From positions 14,754,906 to 14,818,905 of the forward strand of contig NC_081551.1 of the NCBI RefSeq assembly GCF_901000735.1: a DNA stretch of 64,000 bases, read 5' to 3'. The stretch is from Corylus avellana. Lineage: Eukaryota; Streptophyta; Magnoliopsida; Fagales; Betulaceae. Shown one piece after another: positions 1 through 10,667 of the stretch. The notes under the pieces were generated by a model that searched no databases, was not told the DNA's origin, and saw nothing but the letters and a program-made list of their open reading frames with translations. Position 1 is the stretch's first letter, and each line of letters opens with the position of its first letter. The translations under genes were made by a program, and so were the position numbers.

Positions 1-138
1 ATTTGAATAGTAATAAAAAGTAAATAATGTGATATAAAAAGTAAATGATTTGATATAAAAACATGAATGTTTTTTTTTTTTTTAAAAAAAATGAAGTGAA
101 TAGTGTGGTGGGTAATGAACAGTAATAGATGCCACCCC
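1..138. mobile_element. Right part of a MITE, cut by the window edge
   Basis: Matches the right part of the complete element at 12848-13135, ending at gccacccc. The left inverted repeat lies outside the window. Confidence 0.55.
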
Positions 139-178
139 ACGCACCAGCATAATTCGATTGTGGGTCCCACCACTCTTA

Positions 179-313
179 TCACCACAATCGCATCTTGAAG
201 CTCACGAAGTTTTGGAAGACGTAAAGCGAAGGGAGGTGGAGGTTGGCTTGGGTGAAAAGATTGATGAAAAGGATTGTCAAAGACTTGACTTTGACAATGT
301 CCACGACGAATAA
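179..313 (+). pseudogene. Coding-like terminal exon fragment, unidentified (copy 1)
   Basis: An open frame ending in a TAA at 311-313 reads as a charged segment (EVLEDVKRREVEVGLGEK followed by IDEKD). The same frame is open in the second copy at 13176-13310, and the few differences include replacements (DCQR here, DYKR there) but no stop. I do not recognise the protein. The composition looks coding, perhaps a last exon whose upstream part was lost to the MITE just before it. It could also be a chance open frame. Confidence 0.25.
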
Positions 314-740
314 AATATGAATAAAAAATATATTAAAATAAGATGAGAATATTGAATGATAAATATGTTAATATTAAATATTAAATCAACATATAAAAAA
401 TAAAATGAGTATTCATTACGCAAAACTTATCATTAGCTTTACGAAAAATTGTATTCTCTTTATATACACACTGCACCGTAGAAACAAATAAATGAATTTT
501 GAGAAAAGCGTAAGTGTAGTGCCTCAAGTAATTACTAAGTTGTGTTTCGCTGCCTAGGACGATTAACAGTGTATTAATATTTTTTGTTTTGAGAATTGAA
601 ATAAAACAAAATTTTAATCGTTAAACATACTTTAGCTTCCCAAGAAAGGCTGTCTATTCCCTGCCGTTTGCCGTTGGGTTGTCGTACTATAACTGCTTTA
701 AGTGTTTTGTGGTTGGCAGTTGAAGAGGGCCCACAAATTC

Positions 741-840
741 NNNNNNNNNNNNNNNNNNNNNNNNNNNNNNNNNNNNNNNNNNNNNNNNNNNNNNNNNNNN
801 NNNNNNNNNNNNNNNNNNNNNNNNNNNNNNNNNNNNNNNN
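741..840. other. Assembly gap of exactly 100 N
   Basis: A run of 100 N is the usual placeholder for a scaffold gap of unknown size. It abuts the end of the duplicated block, which matters for deciding whether that duplication is real. Confidence 0.99.
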
Positions 841-2751
841 GTATTTTCTTTTTCATTTGATAAATTAACTTTAATTTTGAAATATGTTGTTTTGATGGGT
901 TGGTGTTGTAATTAGGACATTTTTTGTGTTGAATATTATATTGCTTTTGTATTTATTGTATATTTGATATAATAGACGAATTATTTGCTTCGTGTATAAA
1001 CATGCTATTGCAAGTAGATTAGGCTTTCTATTTTTTGCAAGTAGATTATTCAATTGCTCACTTATGGTCTTGCATATTGCAAACCCTATACCATGTGCTT
1101 CTATTGGTGTGAATACCTTAATTATATTTCTAATTCATTGATTTGTGTTGCTTTTCATAGGGGCACTACAGTGGCAATGAAGATGTTGTAGTTTGATTTT
1201 CTTAGAATTGATGTATTTGCAAACTATCCGTTGAGCTTGTCAAAGCGTTTGCTTGCAAAAGTGATTCCATTTCTTCAGATCCACCTAACTTGTTGCTCTA
1301 TAATGCAATAATTTCACATCATGAGTATGCGTAGAATGTATGGTAGTTTTAGATAAGTAAATGAGTTGAATTATGACGAGATTGATAGACCATCGACCAA
1401 ATCCAATTTGTGAAGGAATACTAAGCTTTGTAAAGTAATTCTAAATATTAGTGCTGATAATTTTATCATTGTGTAAGTAAATGTGTTTGAATTGGATTTG
1501 AATATGAAATTATGCAAATTTTATATTTCATTCTATTCTGCTGTTTGATTTTATGACATCAATATCAAAAGCAAAATTAAAATACTTTGAGGTTGAATGA
1601 TTTCTATTGAAATTACAACTGGAAATTATTTCTATTGTTAAGCTACCTCCTAATCCAACTAATGCAACAGTTGATGAAATCCAAGATCAAAACAAAGCAG
1701 CACAAGTTTGGAGTTCAAACAAAGCAGATAATGTCGAAGAGGTTGATGTTGATAACTATGATGTTATTCAAACACAAGATCAAATTGTTATATCAGATGA
1801 TGATAGGGTACGAAGGGATTCAAGTTCAAATACTACATTACAAAACAATTGAATTCAAAATGTTGTTGTGTTTATCTTCTCGTGAACTTTATAGATTAGA
1901 CCCTTTGAATAGGAAATCATGTAGTAACTCATCTCAAACTCTCAACTGTAAATGTTATAAATTGATCAATTCAAAACATGGTTTGATCATCTTGATCAAC
2001 CAATTCATCACTTAAATGTCATGTTATAAATAATGAATCTTCAAGAATTGTGACGTCAATATCTTGATCCATTATGAATTGATCACCGTATGTGATATGA
2101 AATCCACTTTTTTTTGGTCCACCAAAAGAGAAATTTACACTTTCATTAACACATATCTACTAGCTAGCAAATGTGTGGAATTTAACTCTCCACTGGATCT
2201 AATACCAATAAGTTTTCCAAGAAAAGAAAAATGTAAAATAAAAGAAGCAAAATTTGACGAGGTACTACTTATGAAAATGGTATATTTCATAAAATCCACT
2301 TCGTAATTGTTTGCTCGATAGTTACATGCCCAATCCTTAACTTTAATAGTCTCTCCATATCTACTATATGGGATATAATGCCAAAAATATAAAAAGACAA
2401 CTCTAAAATAACTACTGAATCTGAATAACTACTGAATCTGAATTGATGATCCAGTTAAAGATGTCATGACATGTATAATTGCCTTTGGCTATTATCAGTA
2501 GAAACATTGAAACCGAGAGCTATTTCAACAATGTCATCCCACATTAAAGTAGAACTCTCGTGCAAAACACTGCACTACTAATTTAGCTTTAAGAGTCAAT
2601 ATAACACCATTTATTGCCCACAAGACAGGAGAATTGAAAATCCAAGGAAACAAAATAGGCAAATAAGCATGCAATTTTCAAACAATACTATATGTCAGTC
2701 AGTATTTTTGACAAACATCTTACCTACAAATCTAGAACACAACTAGCCACA
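841..2751. other. AT-rich intergenic DNA, no gene recognised
   Basis: The only sizeable open frames are 1607-1852 and 1635-2015 on the + strand. They overlap in different frames, lack a recognisable domain and have low-complexity acidic or Lys/Leu-rich composition. A short tandem duplication of actactgaatctgaata lies near 2410-2445. Confidence 0.6.
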
Positions 2752-2838
2752 ATGGCAACTTTGTCACTTTCCTCTCCCAACTGTTCCCTCTCTTCATCTG
2801 CTGCTACCACCACCCAATTCCATCACAATTTTTTTAAT
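2752..2838 (+). pseudogene. Possible orphan first exon with transit-peptide-like sequence
   Basis: An ATG at 2752 opens a 29-codon Ser/Thr-rich, acid-free stretch (MATLSLSSPNCSLSSSAATT and onward) typical in composition of a chloroplast transit peptide. It ends exactly at a GTAAGC donor-like site in phase 0. I find no recognisable downstream exon before the LINE relic at 3485. If real, it is a broken gene or a captured fragment. The call rests on composition and one splice-like site only. Confidence 0.2.
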
Positions 2839-3484
2839 GTAAGCAAGAATAGGAAGAAGGAAAATAAATAATCAGGTACATTCCTACAAGAAATTCTCTG
2901 CCACTTTGTTTGAATTAAAGAAGTTTTCATTGAGCAATTGACATAGTTGTCAAACTTGCAATTGTCATTCCTAAAGTAGTCATTGGAAAATCAGTGAAGA
3001 TTTTGCAACCAAAATTTTCTGAACAAACAAAGCACTATAATCGACCATACCAAAAACAACCACAAATGAAAGACGGACATCAAAATTCTATGTAAATTCT
3101 TCTCCTAACCATCAGCAACACAACAAATAAAATGAGAGATCCTTTGACAAATCAACACAATAAGTCAATAACCCACTAAATTCCATTTACTTAGAAGTTA
3201 AAATAACTTTCTTTTTATGGGATGAAGATGCAGGCCATATATCAACAATTACAATAAAACTCAACCAATCAAACAAGGAGGGAACTAAAAAAAAAAAACC
3301 CTTTGAACAGTACCAAATCATGAATGAAAAAGGTTTCGGTTATGCCCAAAATTTTCCATATTCCACCTAAAGTTGCAAAATTTTCAGGAAATTTAGCTAA
3401 ATCGCCTAATGGGTGTCTCAAAGGAACTACAAACTTCATGGGTATTTTCGAATTTAAAACAACCATAAACACCATAGTCTATTC
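2839..3484. other. Intergenic, nothing recognised
   Basis: AT-rich sequence without a convincing open frame or repeat structure. It could include an intron of a lost gene beginning at 2752. Confidence 0.5.
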
Positions 3485-4147
3485 TTGAACAAAAACAACT
3501 ATAAACTTCATGGGGGATCCTTTATACATCCCAATACTGTGATGCAGCAAGCTATTCGGGGGGTGGAGGACTTTCACAGTTTAGAGTCTGCTCAAAGCAG
3601 TGTGAGTTCCCCCTCGGGTGCTGTTCCGAGTCCTATCTGGAAGGCACCTTCCCCAGGATGGTATAAGGTGAACTGGGATGCAGGGGTTGATAGGAAAACT
3701 GGGAGGTTGGGATTAGGGGCAGTTATACGGGACCACTAGGGGAATTTGTGTGCGGCAAAGAGTTTGACACGATCAGGTTACGTGGATCCTATAGCTGCGG
3801 AAGCTTGGGCGGCATTGATGGCTATCAACCTGTGCATCGGTGCCGAGATTCAGAAACTTGTGCTGGAGAGTGATGCAAAGGTGCTGGTGGACTCTGTGAA
3901 CTCTATGGAACCTGATGACAGTAGCCGAGGTCACTTGGTGGCTGACATCCAGAGTGCCTTAGCAGGTTTTGTTTGCTAGAAGCTCGAATTTGCTCCACGT
4001 CAGGCTAATAAGGTTGCTCATGTTTTAGCGAAACAGGCGGTAAACGAACAGATGGATATGGTTTGGTGTATTGATCCTCCAGATTGTATTCGGACTATTC
4101 TTGAGGCAGAACGTAATGCTCTGTGTTCTCAGCTATTGGCGCAATAA
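3485..4147 (+). pseudogene. LINE-derived RNase H (RVT_3-type) relic
   Basis: One frame encodes a plant LINE-style RNase H domain interrupted by in-frame stops at 3737-3739 and 3977-3979, ending with TAA at 4145-4147. Recognisable pieces in order are a Trp-rich linker with PGWYKVNWDAG (first catalytic Asp), GLGAVIRDH, a block with AEAWAAL (catalytic Glu), LVLESDAKVLV (catalytic Asp), and the terminal ANKVAHVLAKQA. A run of nine A follows at 4171-4179, as expected for the 3' tail of a 5'-truncated LINE insertion. In such elements this domain removes RNA from the cDNA hybrid. No reverse transcriptase sequence precedes it. Confidence 0.75.
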
Positions 4148-4179
4148 AATCATACTGAGCTTTTAATTCAAAAAAAAAA

Positions 4180-4432
4180 TATTAGAATATATTAAAATAT
4201 ATGATACAGTAGGATATTTTATTGTGTTTATTTTTATTTGATATTGTCTTTATTTTATTCCATGTAAGAGTCTTAATGACTCAGCCTTAGAAAATATTGT
4301 AATAGTTTGCCTATTTAAAGGCTATTATGTTATGAATGAAGCAACCAGAAAATTAATCCAAACTTTATGTTTGAAAATATTTTAGGTTCTTTCAACTAAT
4401 CTAAAGGGTCTAGGTTCCCTCGAAACCTAACA
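4180..4432. mobile_element. Probable solo LTR of a Copia-type element
   Basis: Begins tattag and ends ctaaca, fitting the TGTTAG/CTAACA inverted termini of many plant Copia LTRs with one change at the left end. Inside are a TATTTAAAGGC promoter-like stretch and an A-rich segment (aatgaagcaacc). The length of about 250 bp is reasonable. There is no clear 5-bp target duplication and no adjoining internal domain, so the call is tentative. Confidence 0.35.
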
Positions 4433-4877
4433 GTCTATCCTGTTACATGTATGTAAAAGCATTCACGTAACAAACAGAGATGAGGAAGTAAGATTTAACT
4501 GTGCGATGAGAGAAAAACAACAACGAGAGGGAGAGAGATACACCTTCATTTTTCTTTGATTCTCCTCATTCTTTCTCTTCTTCCACACTGATTTATCTCT
4601 CTCTCTCTCTCTACATGCAGAACCTCGGACAAGAAAGAGCGAAGACGTGTTTAGCTACCTCATGTGCGAGTGGCGGCGTAGGAGGGGTGAGAGGAGCTAT
4701 CCATGGGACTACTCATTACCGGCGTGGCATGGGCTGAGGAGGGCTTGGAAAAGCTAGGATTTTTTTCCCCCATCTTGACGTGAGGAAGAATGGGAGAGGA
4801 GAGGGAGCATTCTATGTTTTCAAATTTGAGCGCTCAGCATTTTCGTTTTGAAATTTGAAAGCGTTTGTCTACTTGAT
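4433..4877. other. Intergenic with CT/GA-rich tract
   Basis: Contains a purine-rich stretch near 4508-4545 and a (CT)n run near 4592-4610. Both look like the 5' leader of a gene or element, but no open frame follows. It ends in the target site of the Cassandra element. Confidence 0.45.
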
Positions 4878-4959
4878 TGTGGCGTCCCACATCGCCTGGG
4901 TATGGAGATGGGGATGTACTTAATTGTATACTTACACCCTTAATGATAACAACGCGTTT

Positions 4960-5065
4960 TAAAGTCGTGATGGTCATGCTTCCATCAGAACTCCGCAGTT
5001 AAGCGTCCTTCTGCAAGAGTAGTACGAGGATGGGTGACCTCTTGGAAAGTCTGGTTTGGGGGAGC
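4960..5065 (+). promoter_or_regulatory. 5S-rRNA-like Pol III promoter region in the left Cassandra LTR
   Basis: The stretch follows plant 5S rRNA through catcagaactccgcag, the A box (agttaagcg), the intermediate element (aggatggg) and the C box (gatgggtgacctc). In Cassandra these internal 5S promoter boxes are conserved and thought to drive Pol III transcription. Changes outside the boxes (for example cttctgcaag in place of the usual cttgggcgag) argue against a functional ribosomal RNA. Confidence 0.85.
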
Positions 5066-5338
5066 CAAAAGCAGACAATATTGTGTATCATTGACATGGG
5101 GTGTTACAAATGGTATCAAAGTCATTGCCCCCCCTGAGATAGGGTGAGCGTGCACAAGCTCATGAAGGTCACTAGCGGGCACTCGCTGGGATGCCAAGAA
5201 TGGGCTAATCCCATGAGGGTCGCCAACATGGACACTGGGTCTTAAGAGGGGGTGATTGTGGCGTCCCACATCACCTGGGTATGGAGATGGGGATGTACTT
5301 AAATATATACTTACACTTTTAATGACAATAACACATTT

Positions 5339-5444
5339 TAAAGTCGTGATAATCATGATCCCATAAGAACTCTGCAGTTAAGCATGCTTCTGCGAGACTA
5401 GTACCAAGATGGGTAACCTCCTAGAAAGTCTGGTTCGGGGGAGC
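5339..5444 (+). promoter_or_regulatory. 5S-rRNA-like region in the right Cassandra LTR
   Basis: Same arrangement as in the left LTR but more eroded: the intermediate element reads aagatggg and the C box aagatgggtaacctc. These are G-to-A type changes. Promoter activity is less likely here than in the left copy. Confidence 0.75.
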
Positions 5445-5625
5445 CAAAAACGAACAATATTGTATGTCATTGGGGTGGGATGTTACATTGATAACACAAT
5501 AGATAGCTCGCAGTTGCATAAACCATTAGATTTCATGAACAGTGCGGATTTGGCAAAAATATGTGATTCTCATATTTTCTACAATATGAGGGGATCCAGA
5601 TCCGCATCACACCACCAACGTTACA

Positions 5626-6050
5626 TAGGAGTGAAAACCGCACTAACCGCTAATCGCTTTTGAAGGCGGTTAGCGGTTCTAGGTTTTGAAAAAATCGCTA
5701 ACCATCTTTATGTATATTATATATATATATATATTATATCTATCTATAAAAATACATGAAATGACATCGTTTTGTGTTTAAATATATAAAAATATAGAAA
5801 TGATGTCGTATGTAGCAGTGTATTATCATATTACCATAAAACGACGTCATTTTGGGTTTTTTTTTTTTTTTTTTTTTTAAATTGATCTTTTAAAATTTTT
5901 TTCTTTAAAATGCAATTAGCGGTAATTAAGGTTATTAACCGCTAACTAGGCGATTAACAGAGACCGTTAGTAAATTTTACTAACCGCCTAAGTGGTTACG
6001 ATTAGCGTTTTAGCCCATAACCGCTAATCGTAGTCGTCTTTTCACCCCTA
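5626..6050. mobile_element. hAT-like MITE with repeated AACCGC motifs
   Basis: Imperfect terminal inverted repeats: the left end begins taggagtgaaaaccgc, and the right end read in reverse begins taggggtgaaaagacg. Both arms carry clustered copies of aaccgc/gcggtt and taatcg, resembling the subterminal transposase-binding repeats of hAT elements. There is no coding capacity, and a 22-base T run lies near 5857-5878. An 8-bp target duplication is not convincing (acgttaca against gtcaaggc), so the family call rests on the termini and motif clustering. Confidence 0.6.
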
Positions 6051-6181
6051 GTCAAGGCTACATTTCTTCCCTTTTATTTTATTTTTTTAGGACATATTCT
6101 ATTTAGTACATTATTAAATGATTGACTATCATCAAATTTTTTAGCAGTGAAATTAGTTTTAACCAGTACAAATAAAAATAT

Positions 6182-6592
6182 GAGAAAATTACAGTTTACT
6201 CCTCTAAAGTTGACAGAGTTTTTCAATTCGAACACCAAAGTTTCAATTTTTGTAATCCACCCTCCTAAAGTTTCAAATTTTTGCAATTTGACCAATTGTA
6301 TCCAAAACTTCTCATATTGTCCATAATTTTTACTTTTTTATTTTTTATAAAATTTTTTTAAAAAAAAATTCGGGTGGCCGTAGCCATCCCTTTAGCCATC
6401 TGGCCATTTTTGCACCCAATTTTTTTTTTTTTTCATAAAAAATAAAAATTAGGGGTAATATGGGAATTTTGAGATAATATTGGTCGAATTGAAAAAAATT
6501 GGAACTTTGTGGGGGTGGATTACAAAAATTGAAACTTTGGTGTTCGAATTGAAAAACGCTGTCAACTTTGGGGGGTAAACTATAATTTTCCC
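6182..6592. mobile_element. MULE-like fold-back MITE with long TIRs and 9-bp TSD
   Basis: The 411-bp element is bounded by a perfect 9-bp target duplication, taaaaatat (6173-6181 and 6593-6601), the length made by Mutator-type transposases. Its termini are inverted repeats of about 115 bp (left gagaaaattacagtttac; right, reversed, gggaaaattatagtttac) that stay collinear through cgaacaccaaagtttcaat. It has no open frame of its own. The TIR resembles the longer inverted repeats at 26208 and 32568, suggesting one family. Confidence 0.88.
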
Positions 6593-6820
6593 TAAAAATA
6601 TAATAATAACAATAATAATTGGAATAGAAGCTTAAATTCTCCACTAGCCCAAGAACTAGCCAACCTAAGATCCAAATAGCTCAAGCGTAGCTTTCCGAGA
6701 AAAAAAGAAAAGAAGGAAAAAACTCACTCAACTTTCAGAGCTCCTCTAGAACCTGTGTTCTCCCTATTTTCCCCAACTCCTAGCTTCTTCCTCCCTTATT
6801 TCTTCCTCCACTTTTCTGTT
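6593..6820. other. Leader preceding the LINE ORF1 relic
   Basis: Short CT-rich stretch (6722-6820) ahead of the ATG at 6821, likely the 5' part of the LINE fragment. No separate gene is seen. Confidence 0.4.
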
Positions 6821-7313
6821 ATGGATATCTCAACCTCAGAACTTGACTCTCTCATTGCTCAAACAACATCTTTAACTTGGGAGAATCCTTCCTCTCTACT
6901 TGAAACACTCTCTCCTGAACTAGTAAGTGAAGAATTTCTTCCATTAGTAGGGCATGTAATCTCCCAAAAAACTCACAATAACCAATTTGTGAATGTTGCC
7001 CTTATCAGAGCTTGGTTTTGTGCCAATCCCTTCTCTTTTGCTGTTCTTGGTCCAAACACTTTCCTATTCAAATTCTCCAAGCAGGAACATATAACTTGTA
7101 CTCTTAAACAGATTACATGGAATGTCAATGGTTCTTTACTAGCCCTACAAAAATGGTCCCCCCACAGCCACTTTGGGAGAGCTTTCAATCAAAGATGTTC
7201 CCTTCTGGTTTCAAGTGCATGGCCTTCCTTTGCGAAACATAACCATCAAAAATGCCATTGCCATTGGTAAAGGATTAGGACACTTGGTGAGGGTAGATGA
7301 TGCCAGTGGTGAG
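6821..7313 (+). pseudogene. LINE ORF1 relic (DUF4283 domain), interrupted by a hAT
   Basis: Starts at ATG 6821 (MDISTSELDSL) and reads as the nucleic-acid-binding DUF4283 domain of plant L1-type ORF1. One frame covers the N-terminal half (NVALIRAWFCANPF, FSKQEHI). Near 7170 the match shifts frame and continues as VPFWFQVHGLPLRNITIKNA and IAIGKGLGHLVRVDDASG, a conserved block also present in the complete LINE at 24880-24930 (there FFVQVHGLPMQNMTTRNA). The sequence stops at the hAT terminus at 7314 and I could not find its continuation beyond 11879. At least one frameshift is present. Confidence 0.75.
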
Positions 7314-8468
7314 TAGGGGGTGGGCAGATTAACTGGCTACCGATTATTGAATTTAACCAAACCGATATTAATCACAACCGATAGTTATCGGTCGATAATC
7401 GGTTAAAAATTTTATACCGATAAGCTTATTAGTTGGTAATCAGTCGGTTAATATATTGTTATCGAAAAACCGATAAGGGATTTTTTATTGAAACCAAAAC
7501 GACGTCGTTTTGGTTTCAATATATATACCTCTCTAAGCTTTTCCCCTAACCTAAATCCCTCGACCTCGAGTCCTTCTGCAAACTACCGCCCACCCCACCA
7601 TCTGCTCTCGCAACTCTCAACTCTCAAGTCTCCTATTTCACTCGCACCGTCGCACGCCCCTCTATAGCACCGTCGCATGCCCTTCTCTCTCTCTCTCTTT
7701 CTCTCTCTTGCAGAGTCGTAGCCTCTTAGCCCGCAGGTAGTCTTTAGACTCATTGGTTTGTAGGTTTTTTTTTTTTTTTTGAGCTATTTAATCAACTTCT
7801 CAATTGTTCACTTTGCTGTATGTCTAATTTAGGGCTTTTTTTCTTTATTATTTCTTCTCATCGCGTGATCTATGCCTGAGACTGCCACGGAAAGTTTAAA
7901 TTCTCTTTTGGATCTCTGGAGGAGTTTGATATTTTCTTTTTTTTAATCGGGTCTTAGAAATGTTTGATTTAACCTCTCTATCTCTCTCTCTTGTTGGTAG
8001 AGATCGTCATGCGGATCATCTTCCTCAAAGTAGGCTATTTCTAAAACTGATTATTTTACTCACTGTTTTATTAAGCCATCAAACGGCTTGCTTTAGTGGC
8101 AACATTTTAATAGATACCTGATATGTCAAGTTTTAGGTAATAAGATCCACATAAAACTCATTTGCTTTTGCTTACTGTAAATAACTACACAATTAATCCT
8201 TATATGACAATTAAAACGTGACTTTGAAATTTATCCTTCAATATCCTAGTCTATAACACAATAGGTCCTCTATCTAGTATAAGGGTTTGCATTTTTAAAG
8301 AAATCATTTGTTATAGCATCTTGGTTAGAATAGCCAGTCTTCTTAATTTGCTACTTTAGATGTCCAAAACATAGTATAATTGTGTTGAGTGATGTGGGGC
8401 TTCTTCTTAATTTGCTACTTTAGATGTCCATTAACACTTATTATTTTTCTGAAACTTCAGAAGTTTAG

Positions 8469-10667
8469 ATGGATGCACATGCACCTACATCAGCTACTTC
8501 TTCTTATCTCATAGGCATAGATGATGAAGAATTAAAAACCTATGATGATGAATCTCATGAGTTGGATACAGATACCCAATAGATTAGATGTGCTAGTTCT
8601 AGGGGAACATCTCATGGTCGTGGTGGATGACCACCACTCCCTGGTAAAAAAAAGATTGAGAACCAAAAGATATTCAGTATGGGAGCATTTTACTAAAGAT
8701 ATAAATATTTCTAAAGATTCTCCTACAACAAATTGTAACTACTATGGGATTGAGTATAAATGTCATCCTACAAGAAATGACATCTTTAACATGTTGTACC
8801 ATGTCATTAATTGTCAAAAGTACAAGAGCTTAAAAGCAAAAGCAGATCGCTCTCAGTCTAAGTTCACTTTTATGGCCGGAGAGAGTCAGAGTAGTGGTGG
8901 TAGTGGTAATAACTTAATTGTTGCTAAGTATTCTGAAAAACTTATTAGGGAGACACTTTGTGAAATGATCATTGTTGATGAATTTCCATTTTTAGTTGTG
9001 GAGAAGATGGGGTGTTTAGAAAATATTTAGGGCTCTTGAGCCTCGATTTAAGCTTCCTTTTCACTATACGATGATGCAAGATTGTGTTAAGTTGTTTATG
9101 AGTAAAAAAGACATAATAATAATAATAATAAAAAGTTGTTGATGGCTCGCCAAAGGGTTTATTTGACCACTGACACTTGGACTTCGATTCAGAATAAGAA
9201 TTACATGGTTGTAACTGGACATTTCATTGATCCTACTTGAAAATATCACAAAAGAAAATTGGCATTTCGCCAAGTGTCGGATCACAAGGCAATAATGATT
9301 ACCAAGGAAATAGAGCAATGTTTGGTGGAATGGGAGATTAACCTTTTGTTGGTGATAACACTTGACAATGCAAGTGCTAATGATCGTGCAATTAGTGAGT
9401 ATAAAAAAAAGGAAATATGCCCAATAAAGATGTTATTTGTCGCCATGAGTTTGTTCATGTAAGGTGTTGTGTGCATCTTCTAAATTTAATTGTGCAAGAG
9501 GGTACGAAGGATGTACATGATTCAATTAAAAGGATCTGAAATATGGTGAAGTATTTGAAGGGACCACCCCAAAGATTGACCCTCTTTAAGTCTTGTGTAG
9601 AAAGGAAGACAGTTGAGTGTAAATCTTCCTTGAAACTTGATGTTTCAACTAGATGGACTCTACTTATACTATGTTGGAGGTGGCACAAAAGTATGAAAGG
9701 GCATTTGATCTTATGTTAGATGAAAATTCGAATTTTTCCAACTATATGACTAATGATAGTGGAGGGAGGGATGCGTTGGGGGATTCGACTGAAGATGATT
9801 GGAAGAAGGTTCGACATTTTGTTAAATTTCTACGTGTGTTTTGTGAGGAGGCAATTCAGATGTCGGGTTCCTCGTACTCAACTTCCAACTTGTTTTTTAG
9901 TATACTCCAAAATGTTTATCATTGTTTGATTGAGTATTGTGAAAGTGATGATTATTCATTGAGTAACATGGCAACAAAAATGAAAAAGGAAATATGATAA
10001 GTATTGGGGAGGCTTTGAGGCTATTAACCCCTTGTTGTTTGTTGCTTCTGTGCTTGATCCATGTTACAAGATATCTGTCTTGGAATTTTGATTCTAGACA
10101 AATGTGGGTATACCAAAAGCAAAAAAAATTGTTGACAACTTAAAGAGTATCTTGGACCAATTATATCAGTATTATGCTAAGAATGTTGGAGGAAGTGGGG
10201 CTAGGGTTTCAAATGAAGGTGTGGATGTGGGTACAAGTTCAAGAGGTGTGGGCACTAATAAGAAAGATGCTTTAGCAGACTACCATTCATTTCGGGCGTC
10301 CAAAAATGTGATGATATGTCAGACAGAGATAAAGCAATATTATATAGAAGATGTCGAGACACCAAGTCAAACCTTTGATATTTTAATGTGGTAGAGGGTA
10401 AATACGGCAAAGTTTCCGGTTCTCTCCGAGATAGCGCGAGTTGTCCTGGCAATCCCACTTACTTCTGTTGCTTTTGAGTCGGCATTTAGCACCGAAAGTC
10501 GCATCATAGATCCTTTTCGGAGTTCTTTGGCTCTGAGAACAGTGGAAGCTCTTATTTGTTGTCAGAATTGGTTGAGATCTTCTCTCATTTCTGAGTATAG
10601 TGAGTCACTCTTGCCTGATATTGAGGATGAAGAAAGCTATAAACTTGAGTCAAGTAATATTTGTTAA
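8469..10667 (+). pseudogene. hAT transposase pseudogene (zf-BED, RICESLEEPER-like)
   Basis: Starts at ATG 8469. Pieces follow in order through several frames: a BED-type zinc finger (VWEHFTKD, then NCNYYGIEYKCHP with the second Cys of the first pair changed to Tyr, and a distal His/Cys pair), a catalytic-core stretch (YLTTDTWTSIQNKNY, then ITLDNASANDRAI), a central alpha-helical part at 9653-9997, and the C-terminal hAT dimerisation domain (FPVLSEIARVVLAIPLTSVA, then FESAFSTESRIIDPFRSSL) ending at TAA 10665-10667. There are numerous in-frame stops (8581, 9240, 9538) and frameshifts. An intact enzyme would cut and paste the element; this copy cannot. Confidence 0.8.

Larger units (their letters stand above)
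1..740. repeat. First copy of a ~740-bp duplication of the PHOX-gene upstream region
   Basis: This stretch is collinear with 12997-13739, with a few percent substitutions and small indels (for example a longer T/A run near 70-90 and gattgtcaaag here against gattataaaag there). The second copy continues without a break into the 5' region of the TPR-PB1 gene at 14895. This copy stops one base before a 100-N gap. The homology starts at the window edge, so its left limit is unknown. It may be a true segmental duplication or an allelic contig placed next to its partner by scaffolding. Confidence 0.9.
4878..5487 (+). mobile_element. Complete Cassandra-type TRIM (5S-rRNA-bearing LTR retroelement)
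   Basis: Two direct LTRs of 231 bp each (4878-5108 and 5257-5487) start TGTGGCGTCCCACAT and end TGTTACA. They flank a 148-bp interior. A primer-binding site resembling the initiator-Met tRNA type (tggtatcaaagtc, from 5111) follows the left LTR, and a purine tract (aagaggggg) precedes the right LTR. A perfect 5-bp target duplication, ttgat, sits at 4873-4877 and 5488-5492. Each LTR holds a 5S-rRNA-like core, the hallmark of Cassandra. There is no coding capacity, so movement would need proteins from another retrotransposon. The LTRs differ at roughly 15% of sites by eye, many of them C/T or G/A changes, so the insertion is old. Confidence 0.93.

Noticed and set aside
1607..2015. Two overlapping + strand open frames as a possible small gene
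   Set aside because: They have low-complexity composition, no start context and no recognised domain, and lie in AT-rich DNA.
4985..5356. Minus-strand open frame of 123 codons
   Set aside because: It is contained in the non-coding Cassandra element and spans its LTR/interior junctions.
4960..5444. Two 5S-rRNA-like sequences that could be called rRNA genes
   Set aside because: They sit inside matched LTRs with PBS, PPT and TSD, and the sequence between the promoter boxes has diverged from 5S rRNA. They belong to a Cassandra element.
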